Shown: positions 5,096-13,058, counted from the first letter of the stretch. The stretch is DNA of 22,009 nt from a virus (IMGVR_UViG_3300023180_000454:1-22009), one strand, 5' to 3'. A program made the numbers and translations. The notes: generated by a model not told the origin, from the letters alone.

Positions 5096-5434
5096 TTAAT
5101 CATCAATAGAATATTTTACATCATGTTCATACAAAAACATTAGGCAACACATTGCATGTGCCAAGTGATGAATACCTGATTCTGGATCATCTATTTCTCC
5201 TTCTTTCCATGCCCAGATATGTCTTTGCATAGCATCAAAATATCTGCGCTTAGAATCAGGAACGATTTGCCAGTTATCTGGTTCATACTTTTCAGCTCCA
5301 AACGTTAAGACCTTCACCGTTTCTTTTAGAGCAAGTGGTGGCAATAAACCATAACGAAGTTTACCTCCGTCAAATTTTCTACCCCCAACCTCAGTAGTTT
5401 GAGATTCTTCAACAATTTGTTTTAAAGTTGGCAT
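5096..5434 (-). CDS. MazZ/DUF5664-type dATP/dGTP diphosphohydrolase-like protein
   Basis: This 112-residue protein has the signature of the DUF5664 / dATP-dGTP diphosphohydrolase N-terminal family: GGRKFDGGKLRYGLLPPLAL, then VLTFGAEKYEPDNWQ, RRYFDAMQRHIWAWKEGEIDD and ESGIHHLAHAMCCLMFLYE. Members are all-alpha, MazG-related enzymes; a related phage enzyme, MazZ of cyanophage S-2L, turns dGTP or dATP into monophosphates during 2-aminoadenine synthesis. Acidic residues and the HHLAH helix are the probable Mg2+ and nucleotide site. The start is the ATG at 5434; a TTG four codons earlier is inside the terminator zone. It lies 11 bases upstream of gene 45. Neither purZ nor datZ is visible in this window, so the likely role is nucleotide-pool control rather than a Z-genome. 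Confidence 0.75.
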   Translation of the reverse strand: MPTLKQIVEESQTTEVGGRKFDGGKLRYGLLPPLALKETVKVLTFGAEKYEPDNWQIVPDSKRRYFDAMQRHIWAWKEGEIDDPESGIHHLAHAMCCLMFLYEHDVKYSIDD

Positions 5435-5442
5435 AATATATT

Positions 5443-5467
5443 CCAAAAAGAGGGGGGAGATCCCCCC
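5443..5467 (-). terminator. strong G/C hairpin terminator after the HTH-like gene
   Basis: On the minus strand GGGGGG, loop ATCT, CCCCCC is followed by TCTTTTTGG, a textbook intrinsic terminator six bases past the preceding stop codon. It ends about nine bases before the ATG at 5434, so there is no space for a separate promoter. The downstream gene and gene 45 must depend on readthrough or antitermination, or else the hairpin is a processing site. Confidence 0.8.
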
Positions 5468-5473
5468 ATCAAA

Positions 5474-5683
5474 TTAGCGTTTTGCTTTAGCACTCATTGC
5501 GTAACGCATGGTAGAAGTACCATCAGACAACTTAGTACGGTTGCCAGTGATCTTATAACCAGAACTACGTAGTTGGTAGATAGCATCATGCGGATTCTTT
5601 AGTCCGTACCAACCAGTAATTTGCTTTGCAGTTACTGCCTTACCTTTTTGTAGTTGAGTTAAAAGTTTCGCTTGTTTTGACAT
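5474..5683 (-). CDS. 69-residue helix-turn-helix-like basic protein
   Basis: This 69-residue basic protein begins MSKQAKLLTQLQKGKAVTAK and continues with QITGWYGLKNPHDAIYQLRSSGYKIT and a beta wing (LSDGTSTMRYAM). The pattern helix, QI-x-x-WYGLKNP turn, recognition helix DAIYQLRSSGY and a two-strand wing is that of a small winged-helix DNA-binding protein. Similar short proteins are common in marine phages as I remember, without known targets. It has a good GGAG site ending eight bases before the ATG at 5683. It stands between two terminators (5711-5750 upstream, 5443-5467 downstream), so it may be regulated alone. Confidence 0.78.
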   Translation of the reverse strand: MSKQAKLLTQLQKGKAVTAKQITGWYGLKNPHDAIYQLRSSGYKITGNRTKLSDGTSTMRYAMSAKAKR

Positions 5684-5710
5684 ATTATAGTCTCCATTCC
5701 ATCATTAAAG

Positions 5711-5750
5711 AAAAAAATAGTAGTGGGAAGGATGGCAACTCCCCACTACT
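5711..5750 (-). terminator. intrinsic terminator after the 127-residue unknown gene
   Basis: The minus strand has the nine-pair stem AGTAGTGGG with CCCACTACT around a 14-base loop, followed by ATTTTTTTCTTT. The next gene's ribosome site starts only about 10 bases after the U-tract, so any expression of the HTH-like gene from upstream needs readthrough. No convincing promoter is visible between them. Confidence 0.82.
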
Positions 5751-5764
5751 GATCTAGAAAAGAG

Positions 5765-6148
5765 TTACACGTTAATACCGTTGGCACGCAACTCATCTAG
5801 AAACTCGTCTTCAGTATACCCTGATACTGGTTTAACTGTAACCTCTACGTCATCGACAATGCTCTGTATTTCTGACTTCTCATAGTCAGCTTTTTCTTGC
5901 TCTGTCAATCCCTTTGTCTCTGGTCCTGGGAAAGCAAGCACACCTCTACTAACCTGATTGTTCTTAGAAAGCCAATGAGGATATCCAAGTTTTGGTGCAC
6001 CAGCTTTTCTATTATTAAAAATTTCATGCCAGATAGTATGCATCTGCTTTGATGTTATAGTCTCAGCTGACGCTAACTCTGGATGGTACTCAACAAAAGT
6101 ATCTACTAATTTCTTTTGAGCATTTGACAAATCATTATATTTTAACAT
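5765..6148 (-). CDS. 127-residue protein of unknown function
   Basis: This 127-residue protein starts MLKYNDLSNAQKKLVDTFVE. A helical first half (HPELASAETITSKQMHTIWHEIF) is followed by a Gly/Pro-rich basic region (NRKAGAPKLGYPHWLSKNNQ and RGVLAFPGPE) and an acidic C-terminus. I do not recognise the family. The NRKAG-x-PK-x-GYP-x-WL segment could be a nucleic acid contact, by analogy only. The ATG at 6148 has a GGAAAG site; a TTG five codons earlier lacks one. It is flanked by a -10-like element upstream and a strong terminator downstream, so it may be a single-gene transcript. Confidence 0.75.
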   Translation of the reverse strand: MLKYNDLSNAQKKLVDTFVEYHPELASAETITSKQMHTIWHEIFNNRKAGAPKLGYPHWLSKNNQVSRGVLAFPGPETKGLTEQEKADYEKSEIQSIVDDVEVTVKPVSGYTEDEFLDELRANGINV

Positions 6149-6175
6149 AATCTTTCCGTTCAATTCAATAATATA

Positions 6176-6204
6176 ATTATACTGGAGTTCTTATTTAAAC
6201 GCTA
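6176..6204 (-). promoter_or_regulatory. possible promoter for the 127-residue unknown gene
   Basis: On the minus strand AGTATAATTATA is the same 12-mer as around the gene 43 -10 box (TATAAT at 6181-6176). The position 17 bases upstream reads TAGCGT, a poor -35. It lies in the gap between the AAA+ ATPase stop codon and the ATG at 6148. Confidence 0.38.
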
Positions 6205-7310
6205 CTTTCTTTTTCAGTATTTCCAAAGTCTTCGCTATTTGGCTCAGAACCAACTTTATCAAACAAGTCGATAAATGCTAGTTTGGTTACACTGTCAAAT
6301 CTGTTGCAGCAAAGTTCAATCGCTTTCTTTTGATCTTTGAAGATAGAAAAAGCACGAACGATATGAGTCATTCGACGAGTAGTGATTGTTTCATCAACAC
6401 CACCCTCAGCAAAGGTTCTACGTATAGCATCAGCCCACTTTACCATAATCTTCGCAAACTCTTCATCAACACAACCAAACGACTCCATAAGTTTGATAAC
6501 GATTTTAGTTTCAACAGACAGTGAAGGATAATCCTGCTCAAGGGTAACAGCAAATCTCTCAAGGAATGCTTCATTCAAAACATTAGTGCCAATGTAACGA
6601 CCATCGTCAGATCCCTTACCTTTGGTGTTAGCAGTAGCAATAATGTTAAACCCAGCAGCAGGAGTGATCACTTCGTTCTTAAGTTTAAAGTAATATGGCT
6701 TACCCTCAAGTATTGGCTGCAAACATAACAACGTATTTGGAGCACCAGCGTCAATCTCATCAAGCAACAGAGTTGTGCCAGTACGCATAGCAATTAGTAC
6801 TGGACCTTCAACAATCTGAACATTACCGTCAACCAAAGTTTTAGTTCCGATCAGTTGCTCTTCGTCAGACATCATGTTTAGATTAACACGAATTAATGGT
6901 TGTTTACGTTTGGCACAAACTTGTTCAACCATAGTTGACTTACCGTTACCAGTTGGACCACTGATATAAACTGGATAGAACTGCTTAGAAGAAACAACAG
7001 TATCTATGTCTCGATAATTTCCAAACGGAACAAAATTGGAATCTTGTGTTGGAATTAGAGATTTAGTATCAGTATAGTCCACGTGTACAGATTTAGTAGG
7101 TTCAGGTAACTTTGGTGCAGCATTACCACCGTCAATAGAATATAATCCTCGACCAACAGTATTTTTCATAAGTTCATATGGCCACGAGTTAGTTCCCAAT
7201 GCCTCACGAACTTGAAGGATTTCTTTCTTTGTAACTTTACCTGTCTTAACAGAATCAGGAAACATCTCAGATATTTTTTCTACAAAAACAGTTTCATTTA
7301 ATTTAGCCAT
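6195..7310 (-). CDS. MoxR/CobS-type AAA+ ATPase
   Basis: This 371-residue AAA+ ATPase belongs to the MoxR/CobS/CbbQ group. From the ATG at 7310 it has the Walker A loop SGPTGNGKST (117-126), Walker B TLLLDEIDAG (180-189), sensor 1 IIATANT (223-229) and the arginine finger region FLERFAVTL (249-257). Phage copies are often called CobS, but nothing in the window relates to cobalamin. MoxR-type ATPases usually work with a VWA protein encoded beside them to remodel or load metals into a partner, and here the upstream neighbour is a VWA protein with the same promoter. The start has a GGAGAAATG site; a TTG six codons earlier does not. Its substrate is unknown. Confidence 0.88.
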   Translation of the reverse strand: MAKLNETVFVEKISEMFPDSVKTGKVTKKEILQVREALGTNSWPYELMKNTVGRGLYSIDGGNAAPKLPEPTKSVHVDYTDTKSLIPTQDSNFVPFGNYRDIDTVVSSKQFYPVYISGPTGNGKSTMVEQVCAKRKQPLIRVNLNMMSDEEQLIGTKTLVDGNVQIVEGPVLIAMRTGTTLLLDEIDAGAPNTLLCLQPILEGKPYYFKLKNEVITPAAGFNIIATANTKGKGSDDGRYIGTNVLNEAFLERFAVTLEQDYPSLSVETKIVIKLMESFGCVDEEFAKIMVKWADAIRRTFAEGGVDETITTRRMTHIVRAFSIFKDQKKAIELCCNRFDSVTKLAFIDLFDKVGSEPNSEDFGNTEKESSV

Positions 7311-7356
7311 CACATTTCTCCATAACAAAATAATAATTTAACAACTCAATAACATT

Positions 7357-7385
7357 AGTATACTGCAACTTTGAATTAAAGTAAA
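7357..7385 (-). promoter_or_regulatory. sigma70-like promoter of the AAA+ ATPase gene
   Basis: The minus strand has TTTACT (7385-7380), 17 bases, then TATACT (7362-7357). The spacer differs from that of 9550-9578 at only one position, and the flanking AAAAAAC is also shared. The transcript would have about a 40-base leader before the ATG at 7310. Confidence 0.7.
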
Positions 7386-7423
7386 GTTTTTTCCAAACTT
7401 TTTTACTAATTAAAATCAATAAC

Positions 7424-9523
7424 TTACGCAATAATATCAACAAACCTATCTAAAAGGATCTTAGAAGTGGTCTGTTTAGTCATAAATTTAGTAAACTGTT
7501 TGGCTAATTTATTCGGTGTCATAGAATCATCAGCTACCAGTTCCTCGTTGTCATCTTTCATCTTATTCATTGGAATTATAAACATCGCATCTTTCGTTGT
7601 ATTCTGTAGGTTATAGTAACCAGATTCACGGAATGACTTTTTAGCAGCGACAGTTATTTCCGAAACCGCATTAGAATAATAATGTTTAATATCTAATCTG
7701 TTTGCATATACAGCATTAGAAATTTGACCTTTAGTGTTGGGGCAAATATAAAATCCAATGACTTTAACATCATGTCTGTTCTTGAGCATATCAATAAACA
7801 TATCTGTTTCAGCAGTTGATTGTTTGCCATAGTTTGAATCAGGCATTCTGTATTTCTTTTTAGTTACATGATCAACAATAAAGTTAGTAAGATATTTACC
7901 ATCCTCATATCTTGGTATGTCTTTCAATGTTCTAAATCCTTCGCCATCAGACAATGTGACCATGGTCATTTTTTGAATGTTAGTAGAACGAGTAATCTCA
8001 GGAATGTACTTCAACATATACCGCAAAGCATCATTCAATGGTGTTCCGTGTAAATTATATTTTGGTCCATTACACACGTTAAAAACTTTGGTATCAAAAA
8101 GTCTGCGACACATCTCAGTAAACTCTTTTTTAGACATATCGCTTGACAAAAATTCTAATAATCTAAAATTAATAGCAGCGGGAACTTTTCTAGCAGACAA
8201 AGCAGCATTGTACTCATCATACACTTCGTGGTTTTGCCCATCGTACTTTGATACTTCATAAGAGTTGCTGAATGCGAGAACTCTAAACGGTATCTGAGTT
8301 TTTCTGCAGAACATTGCCAAAGATATCAACTGTTTTATAGTATCATGAATAACACGATCCATAGAAGCTGACCAGTCTAGTAAAAATACCATACCATGAT
8401 TTTTAGAGTCAGCGATCGTAGTAATCTGTTTAAAGATATCGTCTTTAATTTTGTAGGCAAAAATCTTTTTCATATCAAGTGAACCACTCTTTGAAACTTT
8501 GGCTCGCTTATATTGATCAGCAGATTTCTTAAGTTCAAACTGTTTCACCAAGTAGTTCACAACCTTAGTAGAGTCTTGCATAAATCTAGAAAACTGTGAA
8601 TCTACTGATTCTATTTGATCATCAAGCATCCACCATGGGCGGTCAGGATTAGCAGTTTCCTCTAGGATAGTTTTGTATCCAATAATAGGATCAGTCTTGT
8701 AGTTTTCTAATAACTCGTATTCAACATAAAAAGAATTAGGATCTGCCATTTCTTGAATATTCTTTTTCATGTTTTCTTGAGTCTCAGAAATTGGCTCTTC
8801 GTTGAACTCATCTGAAGAACCACCAGTCGGCTCGTAATCAGCTTCGCCCTCATCAACTTCTTCATCTTGAGATTGATCCTGTTGACTTTGTGCTTCAGAA
8901 GTCATTTCTTCTTCTTCCTCGTCATCATCAGAATCCATCTGCATCATCTCTTCAGATAACTGCTCTTTCTCTTCTTCCATTTTTTCTTTTTCTAAGTCGT
9001 ATAATTCTCTTGCTATCTGCAACACTTCTTCTTCAGTTTCAGCAAGTTCAATACGCTTAACATATGGAAGTTCTTCTGAGTTAAACTTAACACCACAGAA
9101 GATACCTAGTTTGAAATAAAGGTTTGCTCTATCGATAAATGGTAGTTTGTTTATATCTTTATCTTTGATACCAAACAAGTCACGTTTGTTCAAATCTTTA
9201 TAACCAGATAGAAAATACTTTATCATTCCTGGATATAGACGTTTAACTAATTTTTCGATTCGAGCATCTTCAATAACATTCACAAAAGAATGGAACCCAC
9301 GTCCCATATCTTTGATAGACTCAAGCATATCAAGTGAAGTGTATAAAGCATGCCCGATCTCATGACCGACCAGCATAGTCTCTAAATCTAGAGACATATC
9401 CTTCCATTGCGGAAGAGTGAGGACTCTGGTCTTTACATCAAAAGAGGCAGTCTCAACAGGTTTGCGAGTAACTGATAGATTTTCAGTAGCAAGCAAATTA
9501 GCAACTTTATCAATATAATTCAT
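7424..9523 (-). CDS. zincin-like plus VWA (MIDAS) protein, partner of the AAA+ ATPase
   Basis: This 699-residue two-part protein has a zinc-metalloprotease-like N-terminus, GHEIGHALYT (53-62; HExxH at 54-58), with a following NVIEDARIE helix (82-90) that could give the third ligand. A long acidic linker (about 175-250, rich in Glu, Asp, Ser, Gln) leads to a C-terminal VWA domain with the MIDAS motif FLLDWSASMD (380-389), followed by GTPLNDALRY and TLSDGEG, which supply further metal ligands. Acidic linker plus VWA resembles CobT and BchD-type chelatase subunits and VWA partners of MoxR ATPases. Members occur in marine T4-like phages. The AAGGA site precedes the ATG at 9523. The target is unknown; a remodelling or protease role is inference. 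Confidence 0.85.
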   Translation of the reverse strand: MNYIDKVANLLATENLSVTRKPVETASFDVKTRVLTLPQWKDMSLDLETMLVGHEIGHALYTSLDMLESIKDMGRGFHSFVNVIEDARIEKLVKRLYPGMIKYFLSGYKDLNKRDLFGIKDKDINKLPFIDRANLYFKLGIFCGVKFNSEELPYVKRIELAETEEEVLQIARELYDLEKEKMEEEKEQLSEEMMQMDSDDDEEEEEMTSEAQSQQDQSQDEEVDEGEADYEPTGGSSDEFNEEPISETQENMKKNIQEMADPNSFYVEYELLENYKTDPIIGYKTILEETANPDRPWWMLDDQIESVDSQFSRFMQDSTKVVNYLVKQFELKKSADQYKRAKVSKSGSLDMKKIFAYKIKDDIFKQITTIADSKNHGMVFLLDWSASMDRVIHDTIKQLISLAMFCRKTQIPFRVLAFSNSYEVSKYDGQNHEVYDEYNAALSARKVPAAINFRLLEFLSSDMSKKEFTEMCRRLFDTKVFNVCNGPKYNLHGTPLNDALRYMLKYIPEITRSTNIQKMTMVTLSDGEGFRTLKDIPRYEDGKYLTNFIVDHVTKKKYRMPDSNYGKQSTAETDMFIDMLKNRHDVKVIGFYICPNTKGQISNAVYANRLDIKHYYSNAVSEITVAAKKSFRESGYYNLQNTTKDAMFIIPMNKMKDDNEELVADDSMTPNKLAKQFTKFMTKQTTSKILLDRFVDIIA

Positions 9524-9549
9524 AATATATCCTTTTTCAATATATTATT

Positions 9550-9578
9550 ATTATACTGCAACTGTGAATTAAAGTAAA
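9550..9578 (-). promoter_or_regulatory. sigma70-like promoter of the zincin-VWA gene
   Basis: On the minus strand TTTACT (9578-9573), 17 bases, TATAAT (9555-9550). Almost the whole element is repeated in front of the AAA+ partner gene (7357-7385), one spacer base and one -10 base apart. The leader to the ATG at 9523 is about 20 bases. Confidence 0.75.
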
Positions 9579-9605
9579 GTTTTTTTATTCTTTTAAATCA
9601 ATAAC

Positions 9606-11318
9606 TTATAAAATAATTGAAAAATCATTACGTTTTTCGAATCGTAAGACATTGTGAAACTTATCTACAAGCTGGTCTCCCTTGTGACTTATGACGAAAA
9701 CATTATTATTTTCTCCCATAGTTGACATCACAGATAAAAAGTAATCTGTTCCCGCTGAGTCTAAGGAAGAATCAAATATCTCATCTAGTATTAGTAGATT
9801 AGTGTTAACTGAGTTTTTCATCTTGGCTATCTGCCGCCAAGTAAATAATATAGCAATGTCGATACGCATCTTCTCGCCTTCACTGAAAGAAGCATATGTG
9901 AACTCATCACGATGCCTAGATTTAATTACCTCATTAAATGCTTCATCTAATTCAAAGTGAACATAAAAATCCATGGCTGTCAAATATTTGTTGATCAGCT
10001 TATTCATAACTGGAAGATACTCACGGATAATACTAGTTTTTATTCCAGTATCTTTTAGTAAGGTAGCAGCAATTTCTTGGAGGTTTCTCCTTTCAGCAAC
10101 TAGAGCTTTCTTATCTATCATTACCATAGCATCCTCAGCCATGGTTTTTAGTTTTTCTTTCTCTAAAGTTATATCTTCGTTATCTTGGTTTTCAGTTTCT
10201 TTTTCTTCCAATAAAGTTGTAATCAATTTATTCAAAGTGCTGATACTACTGTTTATCCCAGAAATTTCAATAGTCTTTTCTGTTATTTCTGTTTGAACTT
10301 TCTTAATTTCTTCTACTCGTAAAGACAACTTATCTAACGCAACGTTCAAAGAATCTAGCGCAGAAATATTTTTTTGCTGATCTTCTTTAAGTTTATTTAC
10401 CATACTAGATTTATGATCAGTAGGTATAGACTGAGCACAGCTTGGGCAGTTGTCATTGGTTTCAAAGAAGTTTAACGTATTACCGATATCTTTATTGCTA
10501 TGAGTTTTTTTACTAATCAAACTTTTTGCTTGATCAATATTTTCTAGAACCGCATCGTTATCTTGTATCTTTTCTTGTAAGACCTTAACTTGCTCAGTCA
10601 AAGTTGTTACTGAAGAATTTAGTCTTGATATCTCAGCATTATTATCTACTATCTTCTTATCAATAGCAACTACACTATCTTTCTTTGCCTGCGATATCTT
10701 CAATATAATTTCTTTTTGAGATTCTATCTTACCCTTTAGTAATCTGATATCTTGCTCTATAGAAAGTAGTTCATCTTTAGTTGAAACAACCTTTTCTTTC
10801 AATAGTTGATTCATGGTAGAAAATATTCTTATATCTAAAATATCTTCGATAACTTCCCTACGAACGTTGGGCGGCAGTTGCATAAAAGGAATAAAAGATG
10901 CGCTGCCTAGGATAACTACCTGAGTGAAAGATTTATAATTTAATTTTAGTATTTGTTGTTCTAAAGTATTTTGATAATCTTTTAGTGCTGCGTCTTTTTG
11001 TAATAACTGATCGTGTTTATATATCTCAAAAACGTTTGGCTTTATACCACGCACAACTTTATATGGCACACTACCAACAGAAAACTCTATTGTTACTAAA
11101 GTTCCTTTTTGATTAACACTATTAATTAGTTGGTTTTTCTTAACATCTCTAAACGGTCTACCGAACAAACCAAAGCATAGAGCGTCTAGCACAGTAGACT
11201 TACCCTCACCGTTTTTACCTACTACTAGAGTAGACTTGTGATTGTTAAGAATAATTTTATTTTCTGAATTTCCTGTTGATAGAAAATTCTTCCAACTCAC
11301 AGATTTAAAGATTATCAT
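9606..11318 (-). CDS. 46: recombination nuclease subunit gp46 (SbcC/Rad50-like)
   Basis: This 570-residue SMC-like ATPase works with the gp47 nuclease to resect DNA ends for recombination-dependent replication. Walker A is VVGKNGEGKST (32-42); two long coiled coils flank a zinc hook NCPSC (290-294); the ABC signature is FSEGEKMR (478-485), Walker B LLILDEIFDSSLD (508-520), and the H-loop His is at 545 (VISHKGD). Length and layout match T4 gp46 (560). Its ATG overlaps the gene 47 stop as ATGA, so the two subunits are coupled in translation. After the stop there is a short gap that holds the promoter of the next gene. Confidence 0.97.
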   Translation of the reverse strand: MIIFKSVSWKNFLSTGNSENKIILNNHKSTLVVGKNGEGKSTVLDALCFGLFGRPFRDVKKNQLINSVNQKGTLVTIEFSVGSVPYKVVRGIKPNVFEIYKHDQLLQKDAALKDYQNTLEQQILKLNYKSFTQVVILGSASFIPFMQLPPNVRREVIEDILDIRIFSTMNQLLKEKVVSTKDELLSIEQDIRLLKGKIESQKEIILKISQAKKDSVVAIDKKIVDNNAEISRLNSSVTTLTEQVKVLQEKIQDNDAVLENIDQAKSLISKKTHSNKDIGNTLNFFETNDNCPSCAQSIPTDHKSSMVNKLKEDQQKNISALDSLNVALDKLSLRVEEIKKVQTEITEKTIEISGINSSISTLNKLITTLLEEKETENQDNEDITLEKEKLKTMAEDAMVMIDKKALVAERRNLQEIAATLLKDTGIKTSIIREYLPVMNKLINKYLTAMDFYVHFELDEAFNEVIKSRHRDEFTYASFSEGEKMRIDIAILFTWRQIAKMKNSVNTNLLILDEIFDSSLDSAGTDYFLSVMSTMGENNNVFVISHKGDQLVDKFHNVLRFEKRNDFSIIL

Positions 11319-12379
11319 ACTATTTCTAGATTAGTAGCTTCAAGATATAACTCTCGCATAAAAGATTTTATTTTTTGTTTATCTGATGTTGTGTCAACAG
11401 AATCTACGTAGTTATCTAAAACGTCTAACGTATTTTCTAAGTTAATAGTTTCCTCAACTATCCCCGTTTCAAACTCAGAATAATCTTCTATAATTTTCAG
11501 TTCATAGATATCGCTATTATATAACGAATTTAATAAAGAGTCAAATTTATGATGATTGTTTTTCTCAACCACAATAAGTTTTATATATTTCTCAACAAAG
11601 TTGTTAACATCTAAGTTATCAATATATGCTACATTTTCTTCGTTATCATTATAAATTATCTTCTCAAATATGCGATATGGATTTTTCACAAACTCCAAAG
11701 TCATAGTTTGATCATCAAAGATGTGAAAACCTTTGGGGTCATTATAATCTTGCCATGTTATTTCCATTGGCGTACCCACATAAGTTATATTATCTTGAGA
11801 AGACTTCGTGTGATAATGACCACTTAATGTTGTATGATAATTTGAAAATAGATTTTTACTTATACCGTCATGACTTTCCATACCACGATACATAGCAAAC
11901 CCAGCTATCTCAAAATGTCCAGCGCATAAATCTGATTTAGAATTTTGAATATACTCGACAACTTCATCATAGTTCTCATCACACATCCAAGGAATCATAT
12001 CAATAGTAACTGCCCCAAGGTTAATTGTGTTTGGCTTACTATGTAAAGTAACATTATTATACTCACCCAAAACCAAGCCAGTAGAATTAACTTCTAAGGA
12101 TTCTCTCCAAAAAATATCATGATTACCTAACAGTGTATGTAGGTGAATATTATTGTCTTTGAGTGGATTGAAAAAATATTTTTTTGCTCTATTCAATGAT
12201 AGAAAGTTAATATATTTTCTACGATCGAACAGATCGCCCAGCTGAACAACTGTGCTTATGTTATGTTCTTTGAGGTATGGAAAAAATACATTATCGTAAA
12301 ATTTTTCACAGTAAGAATGAAAACGATTGCTGTCATTCCTCATACCAAAATGAGTGTCGCCGAGGATAGCAAACTTCAT
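11315..12379 (-). CDS. 47: recombination nuclease subunit gp47 (SbcD/Mre11-like)
   Basis: This 354-residue metallophosphoesterase nuclease has all five phosphoesterase motifs: GDTHFG (7-12), LGDLFDRR (48-54), GNHD (85-88), AGHFE (153-157) and SGHYHT (186-191). These place the two-metal ligands Asp8, His10, Asp49, Asn86 and the later histidines. Size is close to T4 gp47 (339). It pairs with gp46 to produce 3' single strands for UvsX loading, a step helped by UvsY encoded upstream. It starts one base after the gene 55 stop codon and overlaps gene 46 by four bases, so 55-47-46 is one operon. Confidence 0.97.
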   Translation of the reverse strand: MKFAILGDTHFGMRNDSNRFHSYCEKFYDNVFFPYLKEHNISTVVQLGDLFDRRKYINFLSLNRAKKYFFNPLKDNNIHLHTLLGNHDIFWRESLEVNSTGLVLGEYNNVTLHSKPNTINLGAVTIDMIPWMCDENYDEVVEYIQNSKSDLCAGHFEIAGFAMYRGMESHDGISKNLFSNYHTTLSGHYHTKSSQDNITYVGTPMEITWQDYNDPKGFHIFDDQTMTLEFVKNPYRIFEKIIYNDNEENVAYIDNLDVNNFVEKYIKLIVVEKNNHHKFDSLLNSLYNSDIYELKIIEDYSEFETGIVEETINLENTLDVLDNYVDSVDTTSDKQKIKSFMRELYLEATNLEIV

Positions 12380-12380
12380 A

Positions 12381-12911
12381 TTAGTCTTTCATAAAGTCAT
12401 CAAGGGAAGGAGTTTTCTTTGGTTTTTTCTTTTCTTTTAATTTGATGAAGGAGTCGTCAAAGTTATTGTTTCTTTGAATAAACTCTATATACGCATTATG
12501 TAGATCAGCATTATCCGCATCACCATCTACTTCAAAAGAATCAAACGGTAACTCTTGTATCAGCTGATTTTTTATGTAAGACTGCTTCTTTTCTCTTTGA
12601 ATCCTACGAAGAAAAGCGTAATATATTATCTGAGTAAAATATGAAAATGGATTAGAAGATTTAGCAGGATCAAAGTTATCTATATACTGTAAACAGTTTT
12701 CAATACCATCTGATATCATCTCATCTCTATATGAGTAGTTGATAAAATTTGGTTTATATGATAAATGGTTTGCTATCTTAAGGATACATTCACCGATATA
12801 ATTATTTACTTGAGGTTTTGGTAGATCTTTTTCTTTTGCTTCTTGTACTTTGGATCTATATTCTTTTATAGACTCCAAAAAGTCTGCATTGTTTACGTAA
12901 TGTTTCGCCAC
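12381..12911 (-). CDS. 55: late transcription sigma factor gp55
   Basis: This 176-residue phage sigma factor directs host RNA polymerase to TATAAATA late promoters. It aligns with T4 gp55 (185): the start YVNNADFLESIKEY, region 2-like EMISDGIENCLQYIDNFDP followed by NPFSYFTQIIYYAFLRRIQREKK, and the tail TPSLDDFMKD, which parallels T4 SPSLDFLYEAND, the hydrophobic motif that binds the gp45 clamp. It begins with GTG (12911), preceded by GGAG six bases upstream; no ATG fits. The gene has its own promoter (12944-12972). A fitting target site, TATAAATA, is visible before gene 22 in this window. Confidence 0.94.
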   Translation of the reverse strand: MAKHYVNNADFLESIKEYRSKVQEAKEKDLPKPQVNNYIGECILKIANHLSYKPNFINYSYRDEMISDGIENCLQYIDNFDPAKSSNPFSYFTQIIYYAFLRRIQREKKQSYIKNQLIQELPFDSFEVDGDADNADLHNAYIEFIQRNNNFDDSFIKLKEKKKPKKTPSLDDFMKD

Positions 12912-12943
12912 TTAATACTCCAATCATTTTTATACTAGTAGAT

Positions 12944-12972
12944 AGTATACCGCAAAAGTAGTTTAATAACAA
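12944..12972 (-). promoter_or_regulatory. sigma70-like promoter of the 55-47-46 operon
   Basis: The minus strand reads TTGTTA (12972-12967), 17 bases, TATACT (12949-12944). It lies in the 147-base gap between the Sm-like gene and gene 55, about 30 bases before the GTG start. The rest of that gap is AT-rich and shows no gene. Confidence 0.6.
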
Positions 12973-13058
12973 ATTGTTTTTCTTGTTTCCAATAAAAAAT
13001 ACTTTATTTTAATTTTAAAAACAGGCATAATAATGGTGTGGTGGGGTTAAGGGAATAT

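Noticed and set aside
6195-7310. CobS cobaltochelatase function of the AAA+ ATPase
   Set aside because: Sequence fits the wider MoxR/CobS class; no CobN or corrin gene is visible and the partner carries a zincin domain. The name is historical.
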